Position numbers and translations under genes: made by a program. DNA of 64,000 nucleotides from Hericium rajendrae (taxonomy: Eukaryota > Basidiomycota > Agaricomycetes > Russulales > Hericiaceae). Shown here one piece after another: positions 11,096 to 23,600 of the stretch. Location: assembly GCA_033439255.1 (NCBI GenBank), contig CM065885.1:868001-932000 (forward strand). The letters run 5' to 3'. How positions within the stretch are numbered: the first letter of the stretch is position 1; the number at the start of each line of letters is the position of its first letter. The notes beneath the pieces are model-generated. The model was not told where the DNA came from. It made no database searches and saw nothing but the letters and a program-made list of their open reading frames with translations.

Positions 11096-13652
11096 TGAGG
11101 GACGCGTTTAGTGACGTCACCGCGTCACCGCTCATCCAACTCATCTTATATCCACTCGACCATGGCCTCCGTAATATTCAGCCTCTTATCATGTCCGTAG
11201 TCCGCGCCATACAGGCAAACTTACACATTTACTTTGACGAGTCGAAGCATTTCGCGAGGCATGGCCAGGTATTGCGTCTTCTCAGCCCAAAGAGGGCATT
11301 GTACCTTGCATTGAGCATTGCATACGTGCTAATTCAAGCAGTCATTATCTTGTTCTTCAAGCCAGTAGGTATCAATCGTGTTTTTCATCAGATCACATTG
11401 ATATATGCGTTGTAGGCACCACCGAAAGATGAAAAGCTGCACAGGCCATTCGGACGAATTGCCGTCGTCGGAGCGGGCTTGACGGGCATATCCTCCGCGG
11501 CCCACTGCATTGCACACAATTTCGATGTTGTTATCTTTGAAGGTGGGGGCACATGTATAGCCACTGTATAGCCATATTTCTTATCTTTACCGACCTTCTC
11601 CGTAGCCGACGATCGGCCGGGCGGGATCTGGGCCCATGTCAACAAATCGTCAGGTCTCCAACTCAACTCGCTTCTGTACCGCTTCCATCCCGGCGTCCTC
11701 TGGTCGCGCGCATTCCCCTACCGCGACGAGATCCTCGGAGGTAAGTATCCCGACTCGAGCTTTAGCTTCGTCGCCGACACTGACAGAAACCAGAAATCAC
11801 GCGCATATGGAAGGAGTACAGACTCGTCTCGCGCACCCGCTTCAACGTGCGTTTCATGTTAGTGCCTGATGCTAGCGGCTGAAGCCAGCACCAGACACCC
11901 GTTACCTCCGTGCGCCGCGCAGATGGTACACGCTCCCCCGGCGCGAAATGGCTCGTCAATGATGGCGCCGACGGTGCCTTCGATGCCATCATCGTCACGA
12001 TTGGCACGTGCGGCGAGCCGCAGATGATCGGCTTCCCTGGGATGCCCATGCGCGACGAGGATTGGCACGGAAAGCACAATGAGAAGCGAAAGAACGGTGC
12101 GCACGGCGACGCCGACCCGCGCGAGGATGGCGCGCCGTCGTTCGCGCAAGTCGCGAAGAATGAGCCGGCGATGCAGGATGACGGGCCGGCATCCCAGGCC
12201 GAAGAGAAGCGCCAGAACGAGAACGGTGCCGCGCAGAAGCAGGAGGAAAAAGAAACATTCGGGGGCGATGTCATACATTCCTCGCAGCTCGACGAGGCGG
12301 ACTTCAGAGGGAAGGCGGTGGTCGTCGTTGGGAGCGGCGCAAGTGGAGTCGAGGCGGTTGAGACTGCCCTGCAGCACGGTGCGAAGAAGACAATCATTCT
12401 TGCCAGAGATGACAAGGTGAATGATGGTTCTCCGTAGGCGCTGTGCCAGAGCTAATGTTATGTCATCTAGTGGATTATTCCGAGGTGAGTATTCGACGTA
12501 CTGCACTCATAGATGTTCTGAGACAGTCCGGCTGGAAGGAACATCGTCTTCGACACGATCGTCGCTGCCCAGCCCTTCGGACAAGAAATGCCCCTCAGGT
12601 ACGCCCTGTCAGTCACCACATCATTCCCCAATCTCGAACGGACGCTGCAGCTTTGTCTGGGAGGCCGTCATTCGTAAATGGCAGTACCACGGCGTCGAGG
12701 ACCTCATCCCCGCAGACAGAGGCCTATACGTGAGCACGCCTGTAAGCAGTTCCGCCTTTTAAGACACGCATATAGTGCGACTGACCGGGCACCAGGTCGT
12801 CAACGACGAGTTCCTCAACCATGTCCGCGCCAGCAAATGCGACTACGTCCGCGGCGACACGCTGCGCTTCACGCAGACCGGCGTGCAAGTGCGCGTGCGG
12901 CCGCGCGGGACCAAGCCTGGGCAGACGAAGCGGCACGATCGCGACGCGGAATTCGCTGTGCATGAGGTCCGCGCCGATAAGATCGTGCTCGCGACGGGAT
13001 ATAAGAAGCCGAGCGTCGAGTTCTTGCCGCGCGATCTGTTCCCGGAGGGGTACGACCGGCCGGATTTGTATCTGCAGAACTTCTCGACGGAGGATTGGAG
13101 CGTGCTGCTGACGAACTCGGCATATGTGAATGCGATCGGTGGGTTGTCTACGCACTGCTCGTGGTATGGTAGCTGATTCCGTTTGATGCAGGCACTGTGT
13201 AAGTCGCTTCCTCGCTTCCTCTCGCTGGAAAGTGAATAACTCACTCGGTCTGATCGACTCTTCACAGCGGACACTTGTAAGTCCCCTTCCGCCTCTGCCC
13301 ATGCCCGTCCTCACCTTGCACCAGCCACATCGGCATCTACACGCGCATCCTGCTCCTCTTCCTCCTCGACGAGAGCGCGCGCCCGACACCAAAGGACATG
13401 AAGCTCTGGGTGGACGCCGTGCGCTTCATCAAGCGTGGCGCCCGCGGCGGCGCGCTCCAGTTCTTCACATACATGGAGCTCAGTGCGTATCTACCATACC
13501 TACCTTGTGCGCTTGATGCATGCTAATGCTACGCGACAGCGATCTGGTTCGTGCTGTTCCATGTGTTCAGGCCGGACCGGATCCGGTGGGTGTTCTTCGT
13601 GATGCAGGGATGGGGGGTGCCTGTGCATAAGTATAATCGTGTGGAGGGGTAA
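11096..13652 (+). CDS. Flavin-containing monooxygenase (FAD/NAD(P)-binding)
   Basis: Likely oxygenates soft nucleophiles or ketones with FAD and NADPH; substrate unknown. A hydrophobic N-terminal segment ('ALYLALSIAYVLIQAVIIL') suggests membrane anchoring. After an intron comes the FAD Rossmann motif 'IAVVGAGLTGISSAAH', then 'DDRPGGIW'. The NADPH-type motif 'AVVVVGSGASGVEAVETA' follows an inserted, very charged loop (about 60 residues rich in K/E/A). Near the C-terminal half is 'IVLATGYKKPS', the usual FMO/BVMO ATG.Y motif. I read about twelve introns; two of the exons near the 3' end are only 7 and 9 nt (13192-13198, 13268-13276) and together rebuild 'NAIGTVGHFHIGIYTR'. Start choice: the ATG at 11096 gives a compact N-terminus; an in-frame ATG at 11005 is possible. 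Stop TAA at 13650-13652. Confidence 0.88.
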
Positions 13653-14027
13653 GGTGGCAGCCTATCAATACCAGGCTCGATAGCATGGTTGTTGCACTCT
13701 AAGTTGGATTGAGACTCCTCGCCTACGTGCCAAGGCATGGCCAGCGCGTTTGTGAGATTTGCGGCGATGTGTTGAGCTCAAAACGCATGCGTCTCCTCGA
13801 GCTGCCCATTCCGACAGCAGATCATCAAATACTTTAGAGGCCGGTTTGCGACTCTGAGTGGATGGGGCAGGCGTTCGGGTACCGACATCACATAACGGAT
13901 AATCGTTTGAACCAGAACTGAATCGTCATGGTAAAGATGATACCTATTCAATAAATACAACGGCATCCCAACTGCAACAACGATCAGCTTACCACGAGAC
14001 ACGCAAGCGACGGACGCAACTCACCGC
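13653..14027. other. Intergenic between convergent genes
   Basis: 3' flanks of the monooxygenase and Atg22. No coding signal or repeat recognised. Confidence 0.5.
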
Positions 14028-16328
14028 CTATCTCTCGCTTGCCCTGCCGTATACGTACCCTCGAGCATCCTCCCGCCCCTGCTCGACGTCGACCCACGCA
14101 AGTAGAGGAACAGCCGACCAAATCATGAAAAGGAGGAAGAAAAATGAGTAGCGGATGTTGCCGGTTGTGTCTGCAATGAGACCGACGACGAGAGGGCCAA
14201 GGAAGGAGGAAGACTGAACATGGCAGAATTAGCGTTGTGTCTGTAAGAGCAAGCTGAATGCATCGATGGTTTTACCTTGTCAGTAATCGAGAAGAGGCCA
14301 TACCTTTGCCAGCGATTAGAGTGTGGAACAGTGGAACTAGAGAAGATGATGCGTACCATCTTGCCTCTTCGCCAGGAGGGATAAGCTCCGCATATAGTGC
14401 TCGTGCATAGCCCTGGAATGCACCGTACACCGAGCCTAAGGGCGCATTGAATCCACCTCAGCATCTCATGAAACTCAGGGATATTTCACAGCCCACTCAC
14501 CGAAGTAAACGGCCAATGCAAACATTTCTCCACTCGTAGTCAATCCACCAAATCCCGCACCCTTGAAAATGGGCAGGAACCCAAGAACTCCGTACGCGGG
14601 CACAAGGCTCACGAGTCCGACGAGCCAGACGAGGACCTTGAGGTTCGACCACGCTAGTCTGCGCTGCAGGCGCGGCCAGAGCAGCGAGCCGAGGATGCCG
14701 GACGCAGGAGAGAGGACGCCAATGATGATTAGCGATTGCGCGGGGAGGTGCAGCGATGTTTTCGCGAACAATATGGCTGTCGAAGTGAGCGTCGTAAAGC
14801 CTAGTTATTTTGCACGTGAGTCAAAGGCCGAGAACAAAGAGAGACGAGACGCGCACCGTCTGAGAGCAAGAACCACGCGCCGAGGTATTTGAAGGTGTTC
14901 TTGAGCTTCCTGATCTCAGTCCAACGCAGCATCCCCCCGAGCCTCTTCCAAGCCTTCACGACCTCCTTCGACATGTGCCACTTTTCCTTCTCGTGAGCCT
15001 GTACATCTTCAAAATCCAGCTCTTCTTCTATCGCAGCTTCCTTCGCCGACGGCAGAAGCCACCCAGCTAACACCGATCCCAGCGCCCACCAGATCCCGCT
15101 CACGCCGACCGCGAGCCGCAGTGCCCACGTCGAGCCATGCAGCAGGGTCACAGGGATTAATGCAAGCAGAAGGACGAAGATGCCGGACCCGTACCCGAGC
15201 GCGATGCCGAAGGAGGAGAGGCGTGCAGTGCTGCGCGAGAGCGCGGCGACGTAGGACTGCTTAAGCTGCTTGACCTCGCTGGATGGCGGGGCGTCATCGG
15301 AGAGAAGCGGCTGCTCCGATTCATCTGAGGCATGCGGCCCGTCAGCATGGACATCTGCGCCGTCCGCTACGGCGCTTTCTTGGGCCCGCTGCAACGCAAG
15401 GCGCGCGTCGACCACTTCTGGCTCGCCCCGCGCGAGGCCGGGCAGGTACGCGTTCATGGCAACCACGGACGCGCCGAAGCCGACATTAGCGAAGATCGCG
15501 AAGAGGCCAGATAGTGGCCAAAGGGGCGATGTAGACGGGAGCGGGAGGAAGAGCGTGGCGGAGAGAGAGCCGAGGAGGGCGAAGGTAAGGAGGAGCGGGA
15601 GGCGGTGGGGAGCTGTGGACGGGTAAGAGGCAGAGACACAGCGAGGAAAGTATGACACATACGGTGGTCGGCAATGCCGCCCATGGAGATGACGGTCAAC
15701 GCTTGAAGAGCTACTGAGATGGAGTATATATAGAGACTAGACGAGTTTGAGGTCAAAATTGTTCGTTCCAAAAAGCACAGAGATAATCCAAAGCTCGCAT
15801 AATAGCAATGATTGCATGTCCGTCGAGAGACGATATGGATCAGAGGCAAGATCACTTGGTCTCGCTGCAACATCGCAGCGCAGCGCAGCCATACCAACAC
15901 CTCTCCCGATAGGTCGAAATAACGCCTCCACAGGAACGAATGCCGAAAACGACACTTCAACTCACCTGAAACTTGCCGTATCAATCCACATCCACCCCAG
16001 CTTGACCACACATCGCACATTCTCGTCTGGCGGCGCCGTCACCGTCGCATTGGGAGCAGCAAACCGCGCCGTGCATGGCGTGGTCTTGTCAGGCAATAAG
16101 TATCCGTTGTCGCGCGCAAATTGCTCGAGACAGATGGGCAGAAAGAGTGTCAGAGATACGATGACGAATACTTCGCTGCAAGAAAGTTAGATATTGAGTT
16201 CTGGTTGAACAGTGCGCGACATACCTGGCGAATGCATAGCTCAACCAGCCACGCAGCTCTCTTCGGTGTCGTTTTGCATCATGCACAGAACTTCCGTGCG
16301 GGTCATCGCCTGTCCCAATCATGAGCAT
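14028..16328 (-). CDS. ATG22: Autophagy-related protein 22, vacuolar amino-acid exporter
   Basis: Major-facilitator-type vacuolar permease that returns amino acids to the cytosol after autophagic breakdown. Reads 'LRGWLSYAFA', then 'SEVFVIVSLTLFLPICLEQF', a lumenal loop 'RCVVKLGWMWIDTASF', 'ALQALTVISMGGIADH', 'ANVGFGASVVAMNAYLPGLA', an acidic cytosolic loop around 'SEQPLLSDDA', 'ALGYGSGIFVLLLALIPV', 'WWALGSVLAGWLLP', 'KNTFKYLGAWFLLSDG', 'SLIIIGVLSPASGILGS', 'ALYAELIPPGEEARWYGLF', 'GPLVVGLIADTTGNIRYSFF', ending 'EDARGYVYGRASER'. These match Atg22 in order and spacing. The start ATG at 16328 opens a short hydrophilic N-terminus before the first conserved segment. A GATAAGATTAGATC element lies about 90 bp upstream. 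Confidence 0.93.
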
Positions 16329-16726
16329 GCCTCGAGACAGCGGGTAGGTGGTGGGTGCAGTTCATGCACATCGGAGCTTTGCAGGGTCGAACGCAGCTCG
16401 CTGTCGGTTTGGCCGAGATAAGATTAGATCCGTCGTGCCTTGCCTCAGCCCGTATGTATCTCACGAAGGTCTCCCCGCAAGTCTGAACCACATGTACTAC
16501 GCTGATATCACTTCTCTCATAATGACTGCCATGGCTGCAAACTTGGTAAGACAGGGACAGCCAATTCGATCAGCTATCCTATCACTACATAAATTATACA
16601 AATCGAAACCGATGGTTGTGTACACAGACTTCAACAAGATCCAGACATTCGATCCACTTTCTACCCAGTAACCCCCGTCGAAAGCAGGATGCGAACAATT
16701 TCGGATCAAGATGGGCAACATGAAAG
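16329..16726. other. Intergenic; upstream of Atg22 with GATA-type motif
   Basis: Holds GATAAGATTAGATC at 16417-16430, about 90 bp from the Atg22 start, and the 3' flank of the aldo/keto reductase. No further gene seen. Confidence 0.5.
16417..16430 (+). promoter_or_regulatory. Variant tandem GATA motif upstream of Atg22
   Basis: GATAAGATTAGATC; one base away from the exact repeated word found elsewhere in the window. Could bind a GATA factor (nitrogen control would suit Atg22), but this is inference. Confidence 0.4.
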
Positions 16727-18281
16727 TTACGTAGCCTTGCTCGGGACGATGGGCCCGCGGTAAGGCCAAGCAACCGCCTGCTGCCCGACGGAGGCCTGCG
16801 CCAAGATCCCTTGCCCCGTGCCATTTCCCTGAGAAGAAGTCCAGACACTATCAGCAAATTATTCAAGGCCATCCGCTCCGCTTAACTTACGATGAGCGTG
16901 TATGGGAAGCCGGGGTCGAGCGGTACGATGCTCTCAAGATATGCAATCTGATCCTTTGAGAGCGTGATCTCGAGGGCCTCAATGTTCGCCATGAGGTGCT
17001 CGACCTTGCGTCCGCCGAGAATAGGGAAGACATTCGTGGTCTTCTGCATCACGTAGGCGATTGCCACTGCACATCATGACCAGCGTGAGATTAGTCGACA
17101 GGCCTGGAGATCAGACGTACCGGCTTGGATGCTCTTAGCACCGAGTTCGTTCGCGACCTTCTCCAGAGCAAGACTCATGGCACGCTCCGTCTCCGAGCGC
17201 TCCCAGTCGTCGCCCAGAGCCCGCCCACGCTCACCCGTCTCGCGCCGCTTCTGCTCTTCGGCATCAGTGCGCAGTCTCCCTGCCGCAAGGACGTTCCAAG
17301 GCGCCAATGCGAGGCCTGCGTACCATGTATGAGATTTTGCGTTCATGAATTTCCCAGGACTAGATTGTCACTCACCCAAAGAGCGGGCCATGGGAATGAT
17401 CTCGCGTTCGAAGGATCGCGACAGAACGTTCCATTCGCCTTGATAGATGACGAAAGGCGTCTTTCCGTGGTCGCGGGCGTACTGATTTGCCTGACTCACG
17501 ACCCACGCGGGTGTATCCTGTACAAAAAAGTGAGAAAGCCATTCGATGAGAAGAGACAGGTGATTGCTAACCGAGACACCCTGTAGTGATTGAAGGGTGA
17601 GTAACACATCCGAATGTCGCAGAGGACAGCGGGAAACCTACCAGATAGAGTACTTTGCCCGACGCGACGAGGTTGTGCAGGCTGTCCATGATCTCCTCGA
17701 TGCTCGTGTCCCAGTCCCACCAGTGAACGTAAAGGATGTCGATGTAGTCGGTGCGCAGCTTCTGCAGCGAGTCTTTGAAGCTGACGTGCAGGCTCTTTGT
17801 GTTGTTACCGAAGTAGTTCACGCGCTGCTTGATGTTCGGGTCGCCTGTCTTGTAGAACATCGTGTACTGCAGCGAAAAGGTCGGATGTGAAAACAACGAG
17901 GAGTGGAATTCTGTTCACCTTTGTCGCGAGGACAATCTGATCGCGCACGCCGCGCGACTCGATCCATTCCCCGACAAACTGCTCAGACGACTCGTCCTGG
18001 CTAAACAACAGGACGTGGCTCAGTCTATCCCGTTCTTCCTCGAAAATTGAACCAGCTTACTAGTTGTTCGCCGTATCGATGAAGTTGCCGCCAGCCTGAA
18101 AATACGCGTCGAGGAGCGCGAAGCTCTGTTGTTTGTTCATGGAGCCCATGAAGGCCCACTTGTCGCCGATCGACATGGCGCCAAGCTGGAGAGGCGACAC
18201 ACGCACACCGGCGCGCGACGAGAGCGGGCGGTACACGCCCAGCGCCGTCGGGAGTTTGGAGGGTAGGCTCATCCAAGACAT
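16727..18281 (-). CDS. Aldo/keto reductase, aryl-alcohol dehydrogenase type
   Basis: NADPH-dependent reductase of the fungal AAD group, whose members reduce aromatic aldehydes to alcohols. N-terminus '[20 protein letters not shown]', then '[14 protein letters not shown]'. The catalytic tetrad can be followed: Asp and Tyr in '[17 protein letters not shown]' (Tyr rebuilt across an intron), Lys in 'QIVLATKYT', His in '[12 protein letters not shown]'. Further landmarks are '[20 protein letters not shown]', '[20 protein letters not shown]', '[14 protein letters not shown]' and '[13 protein letters not shown]' (cofactor phosphate binding). The last exon, after a 65-bp intron, encodes '[19 protein letters not shown]' and ends 'IVPSKAT'. 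Start ATG at 18281-18279. The palindrome about 180 bp upstream may be a regulatory site. Substrate specificity cannot be read from sequence. Confidence 0.92.
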
Positions 18282-19035
18282 TGTTTACGATATCGAGGTC
18301 AGGGTCGACTGCTGAAGTGAAGGATGTGAGGAGAGGAAGGCTGTTGAACATCCATCTCAATGTCAAGGCATCTTTATAGTAAAATACGACCCAGCTTCAG
18401 TCGGGCTTTCTTTCCGCCTCACATAGACCCACCTCCTTCAAGAAGCGGCGGGACTGACGCGTCATGATCCGTCAGTACTGACGGATCATGACGCGTAGTC
18501 GAAGATAGCGGCATAATCCAATCGAGGTAGGTCAAGATCGGCGTTAGTGACACTGAGCAGAAAACTATTCGTCTGTTGTCGATGTTCTCGCCGACAGCAA
18601 CACCATGGGACCAAGCCAGTGCAGAAACCGGGGCATAATGGGTGCGTGGCGTTATGGAACAGGCTCTAGAACTGCTATTCGATGCCGAGTGCTGATTATT
18701 CAGATGAAGCAGGGTGTTAGAAAGCATGCACGCCGAGAAGTTCGATAACGAAGCTAGGGACGAATACCTTATAGCGGGTTAAATTTGTAGTGAAAAAAGA
18801 CACTTACCAGTACAGCTTCGTCGTTGGGAGATCTCGCCCAATGAGAATACTTTCGCCGTGTGCTCGCCATACTTCAACTTGCTTTCTGAAACGAAGGCGG
18901 GCGACCGCGATAAGAATGGGCGGTGGAGATGACTGGAAAACCAATCAACCAATCACGGAGTCGGGACGCCATGATGGCATGCATCAAATAACATCTTATC
19001 TTATCGGACAAGATGCGCCCTTGTAAATGTCACTG
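18282..19035. other. Intergenic; promoter of the reductase and flank of the transposon
   Basis: Holds the 40-bp palindrome (18457-18496) and a GATAAGATAAGAT word on the minus strand (18993-19005). No gene recognised. Confidence 0.5.
18457..18496. promoter_or_regulatory. 40-bp perfect palindrome upstream of the aldo/keto reductase
   Basis: Two 20-bp arms meet at a central GTAC with no spacer and every position pairs; four more pairs (GACT/AGTC) extend it beyond a single bulged G. Each arm carries ACGCGTCATGATCCGTCAGT. A dimeric regulator operator, a terminator-like hairpin, or the remnant of a small inverted repeat are all possible. Confidence 0.75.
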
Positions 19036-19174
19036 TACACGGGCAGCAAGTTGATTCTCGATTTCAAACAATTTCAGTGATTTGTGATCTGGCTCTCCAA
19101 AATTGCCCAGATCGCCCAATTTGATTGCTCGATCACAGAAATCGGGCCGATTATGTAGTATCGCCAATCCTATT
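19036..19174 (+). repeat. Left terminal inverted repeat of the transposon
   Basis: Aligns with the reverse complement of 29966-30082. Strongest at the outer 16 bp and at 19137-19174; the middle holds about 20 extra bases including GCCCAGATCGCCCAATTTG. Confidence 0.7.
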
Positions 19175-19371
19175 GTTGTGGACAGACAATCTGATCTGAT
19201 ATGACGAACTCCTGAATCCAGATTGTCGTATATACCAAATCAGCCCCATTTGTAGTCAGCGGCCGGCGCGTAATGACATGTACATCCTTCTGCACAAGCA
19301 AGATCGTTGTGAACGTGGTTGGCGGGCAGTTTCTTCGAATGCAAGACGACAAGTATTATTCAGTCGAGTAA

Positions 19372-20600
19372 TTACTGATGCTGCGTCTTCTGCCTTTTAG
19401 GCAGCCGCATGTTCGATGGCGTGCCGGCTACAATGGTATGCAACATGTCTCTCTCGTAGTTATTCCTCGAGCCCGCTTCCTCCTGGGTCCCCTCCGCCGT
19501 ACTTGCATGGTATTCATCTTGCTGTACGGTGCTTGAGGTCGCATTTCCCTGCGCGCCTAGTTAGATGACCGTGAGACGATGCCGTGCACCCCGTGTTGAA
19601 CAACGACTCACCATCCATACCCCCATCTGCCTCCTGCACTGCCGTTTGGTCCGGCTCAGCTGTCTGCGATCCTTCCTTCTGTTCGAGACCGGTGTCGTTT
19701 ACCTTGTCGGTCCCAGAATCCACCTGCCACATCTCTATCTGCGAATGGAGTCTGTCCGGTATTACCCCACCGAGGCACTCAATCTCGGCCTCCAGTTCGC
19801 CAATGTACCACTGTTCGGCCTTCCTTTCGCATCGGTTAGCCTCCAGCATCTCATATTTTTCCGTATTGTCACTCTCCAGCTCAGTTAGGTCCTGCTGCAT
19901 CGTGGTTATTGTGCACCACAAGTCAAAAATCTCGGCCTTCAATGCAGCGATTTTCTCGTCCGCACCCTGGTGATTCTCGGTCGCCAACGCAGCATTTTGA
20001 TCGGCGCTCTGGCACCCCTCAACCAGGAAATTAATATCTTCTGTGTCAGGTTTCAGGTCAATGGCTCATCATGCTGCGGTGTTTGGGCTTACCGTGGTCC
20101 TCATCTCCTTCAACTGGGGAGATGCTATCATCTGCGAGCAATGCTTCCCCACCAAAATATTGGGTATCCGATGTCTGAGAGTCCAGGGCACCTCCTGGGA
20201 GAAAAAGGCTGTCCGTTGTACTGAGTGAGCTTGCAGGTCTGACGACGAGACACACACGCACCGGAGTCGCCCAGCGGAATTTTTGCCAGCCTGCGCTGCT
20301 CGACGCCCTGACCTTTTCCTCTCGGGAAAAGCCTCTTGAGATGGAGCTTGTGACAGCACATATTCCTCGTCGTCTTTTTCCATTGGACTTGACAGCAATG
20401 ACCTTGAACCAGTGCCCTGAAGTCCGCACGGGTTGGGCGTGCGGATGAAGGAGAGACAAGTCACACGGCGCGGGTCTCCCCAAATTGTGGCGGGCTGGTT
20501 TCAGGTCAAGTCGAGAGTCAGGGTCACTGCGCAAGGGTTCTCTGTGCACTCGTCCTTCCGCCAGCTGCTCTTCTGTCTGCCTGATTCGATACGCTTCCAA
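19372..20600 (-). CDS. Transposon accessory protein, coiled coil with C-terminal basic motif
   Basis: The C-terminal two exons are clear. After an acceptor at about 20027 comes 'CQSADQNAALATENHQGADE', a long coiled coil ('KIAALKAEIFDLWCTITTMQ', 'DLTELESDNTEKYEMLEANR'), an acidic linker, a 54-bp intron, then 'GAQGNATSSTVQQDEYHAST' and a C-terminus 'NMRLPKRQKTQHQ' that looks like a nuclear localisation signal; stop at 19372-19374. The upstream exon keeps an open frame through 'FSREEKVRASSSAGWQKF' to about 20600, but there is no ATG in that frame, so the first exon(s) and true start are unresolved; 20600 is only the limit of the open frame. Divergent from the transposase, so the two share a short promoter or overlap. 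No family recognised. Confidence 0.5.
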
Positions 20601-20654
20601 ATCATTAAATGTCCCTTCCCGATATTCATTGGGACAGCTCTGAAGACAAGTCGG

Positions 20655-23600
20655 ATGATGTCCTCCGACGGCCCCAAGGTATTTATCTCATACCCTGTCT
20701 TTTGTCCCTCCGTTTATATGTTCCTTTCAGCCTTTCTTGCATGTGGCCGCTCGAGGTTTCAATGCCTTGTTTGTCCATCCCCCGAAATTATGGGTCTTCA
20801 AAAAGCAGTGAGACATGAGGATATGGAAATCCATGTTCGCAATGTCTGTAAATTTGACAACACACCCCCTTCGACCGATCCAATAGCGAGTATGATGGCC
20901 CCTACACCCTCATCCGGAGATCACGATTTCAGAAGCCAGGCTGCGCCTGGAAATGCCCATGAACCGGACACAACACTCACTCTGCCGCACCCGGTGTCCA
21001 CAGGAAACAATCGTTCCCAGCATCTTGACACAGCAGATGTTGTTGATGAGTTGGTTGTTCCTGAAACAATAGCTATCCATGGACCCGCGCTTCCCAGCGA
21101 CCCACCAAATCAGCTATTCGACGATTATAGTGGCCTGTTCGGTGCTGTTTCTCAAGAGCCAATAATAGGAGCCCCCCCTCGCGTACGTTCTGCTTGGTGG
21201 AATCAGACGGCTGAGGCTGATCGGAGCGAGGATGACGATGAGATAGATCTTTTCGATGCGCTGAGTTCCGTTGGGTCAAGCGACGGCATGACACAGGATG
21301 AGGCCGATGACAGCGACATGGATGATACCTTTTCTAATGGCAATGTTCATGAGTCGTCAGAGGATTTATTGGGTTCGCTTCCTGCTAGTCTTATCAAACA
21401 AAATATTTATACTCATCGATCCATCTGTAGAACATGCCTCGAGCGACGGAGTCCGCCTAGCTGACGATGATGAGTGATGGCCATGGAAGACCCAGAAGGT
21501 ATATTGATACGTGGAACTGTCGTTCTGAATCACGCTAACCAATTTACCACAGGAGTGTCTGACCGACCTTTTAAGTGCTTTTCTGTGTGCCGTCTTTTCT
21601 GAATCCGAGCTAGAAATCACTCGCTGGTATGCAAGTAAACTTGGTGTCAAGAAGCTGCCGAAGATGCATGCCCTGAAGCAGCGCCGTGCACGCATTCTTG
21701 AGCTTGCAGGCACGGAACCCAAACTTGTCGATGGGTCTCTGGGGAACTTGTATTCGGTGGCTAGCCTAAGCAAAATTATTGCTGATGTGCGTACTCTCCT
21801 TATTCTACATACCTCTTTCTTATCTTTTGTTAGGAAATGGCAAACCCAAAAGTACGGCCACATCTGCATTTCCTTCCGGCCGACAACAACAACGATCATT
21901 CAGAGGCTCGTCATGGGGCTCGCTGGAGACATGAGGTCAACGCGAACATAGCAGGGCCTATGGCCCATGGAACAAATGATCAAGATTACTATGTGGAAGA
22001 GCCGGCTGTCGCAAATATTGATGACTTCAGGACGCTGGGTCCCGTATGGCCCATTCGATGGTTTGAGCGAGACGGAAAGACTTTTGCAATAGTTCATCCC
22101 CTCCGGGTCGACAGCGACATCACCTGTTATATGATAGATGCCTCGGAATGTTGGGAACTTCCCTTACATGCATTTGTTCTCAACTATCCCAAGCTCACTG
22201 CCGTGCATGCATTCCACGGACTACCACATCCCAGTAATGTCAAAGGTATCGTACATTTTCCTAATACAAAGGCTGCTCTCACGGTCGTTGTCAGGCTCCA
22301 AGACTCCTGCTAGTGCTAGCGATTCACCGTCATATTCAATCACGCTACCAAATCCATGGCGAACCAAAGCGAATGGCCTTCGCATCAAGTCACTGCCAAT
22401 GTGGCTTTACTGTGACGATACGTCCGGCAATGTGTCGAAGAAGTGGAATAAACATAACTCTTTCCTCTTCATTCTTGCCGGGCTTCTACAGGAACAGACT
22501 CTCAAGCCATACAATATACATTTCCTGTCGACCTCGAACCTCGCCTCCCCATTAGAAATGTTGGAGGCCATCGCGGCTGACTTGCGGTGTGTGATGAATG
22601 TGGGCTCATAGCTCTGCATCCTCAATTTATGCTTATACATTATGGCAGCACGTTGCAGACCGACGGACTTCGTGTATGGGATGTTGAACACCATGAGTAT
22701 GTTCTGGTCATCCCATGGATTCTAGCTTTTCTTGGCGACAATCCGATGCAGAGCGAGCTCGTGTCGCACATCGGCCTAAATGGAAAGTTTTTCTGTCGCA
22801 TCTGTAAAGTACTAGGCAAAGCCAAGGAACGTCCTACTGGCACTGCGGGAGAGATTGACCGTATCTGTGAATTCATGAAGGTGATGTCATTACAGATACT
22901 GATCTGGAGACATATTAATCGACAACTGAGCAGGCCAGAACTCCTCGGGTACTCAAAGACACGCTCAAAGTCTTGGGCGAGCAAATCAATGACATCATGG
23001 CAGGAATCCCATCGCGTGTCGACCCCGCCAGCATGAAAAGTGGTATAAAAGACAGACACTTCGTACCTCTCTTTGAGGAGCTCTCTGCAACATGTACATC
23101 AGTTCGGCAGAATAACAAAAAGCTCAGCAAGAAGGACACCAATGAAGGCCTTCTAGAGGCTTTGAAGAAAGTGGTTGGGGACCGGACGCCTGCCGACATA
23201 TTGAATCCGGTATACAAGATTCGAGGTCTGTAACTCATGCATATTCAGGCTGAGCATCATAATCTACAGAGTTGACGTGATATTTACAGAACTCGACCCG
23301 CATGCAGACATGCCAGTTGAGATCTTACATGTAGTCTTGTTAAGTATCATCAAGTACTTCTGGTGAGATGCTGTATCAAGGCAGAACTCTGTTGACAGGA
23401 AGGTTCTTCGGACTCGCCTTAAGAGCCTTGATGTCTCAGCCTTGGGTCTTAGTCGCCTCCAGGGAGACACACTTGTCAATTATGCTGGTTCGCTAACCGG
23501 GCATGATTTTCGGATCATGGTACAAGTCGCCCCCGCTGTTCTATATGGCCTGCTTCCGGAGCCTGCATATGAAGCATGGCTCGCATTGAGTCATCTCGCA

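Noticed and set aside
19036-19060. CACTG-type transposon end (left flank reads CACTGTACAC)
   Set aside because: The right end lacks the CACTG and starts only at TACAC, so a CACTA-family assignment on end sequence alone is not supported.
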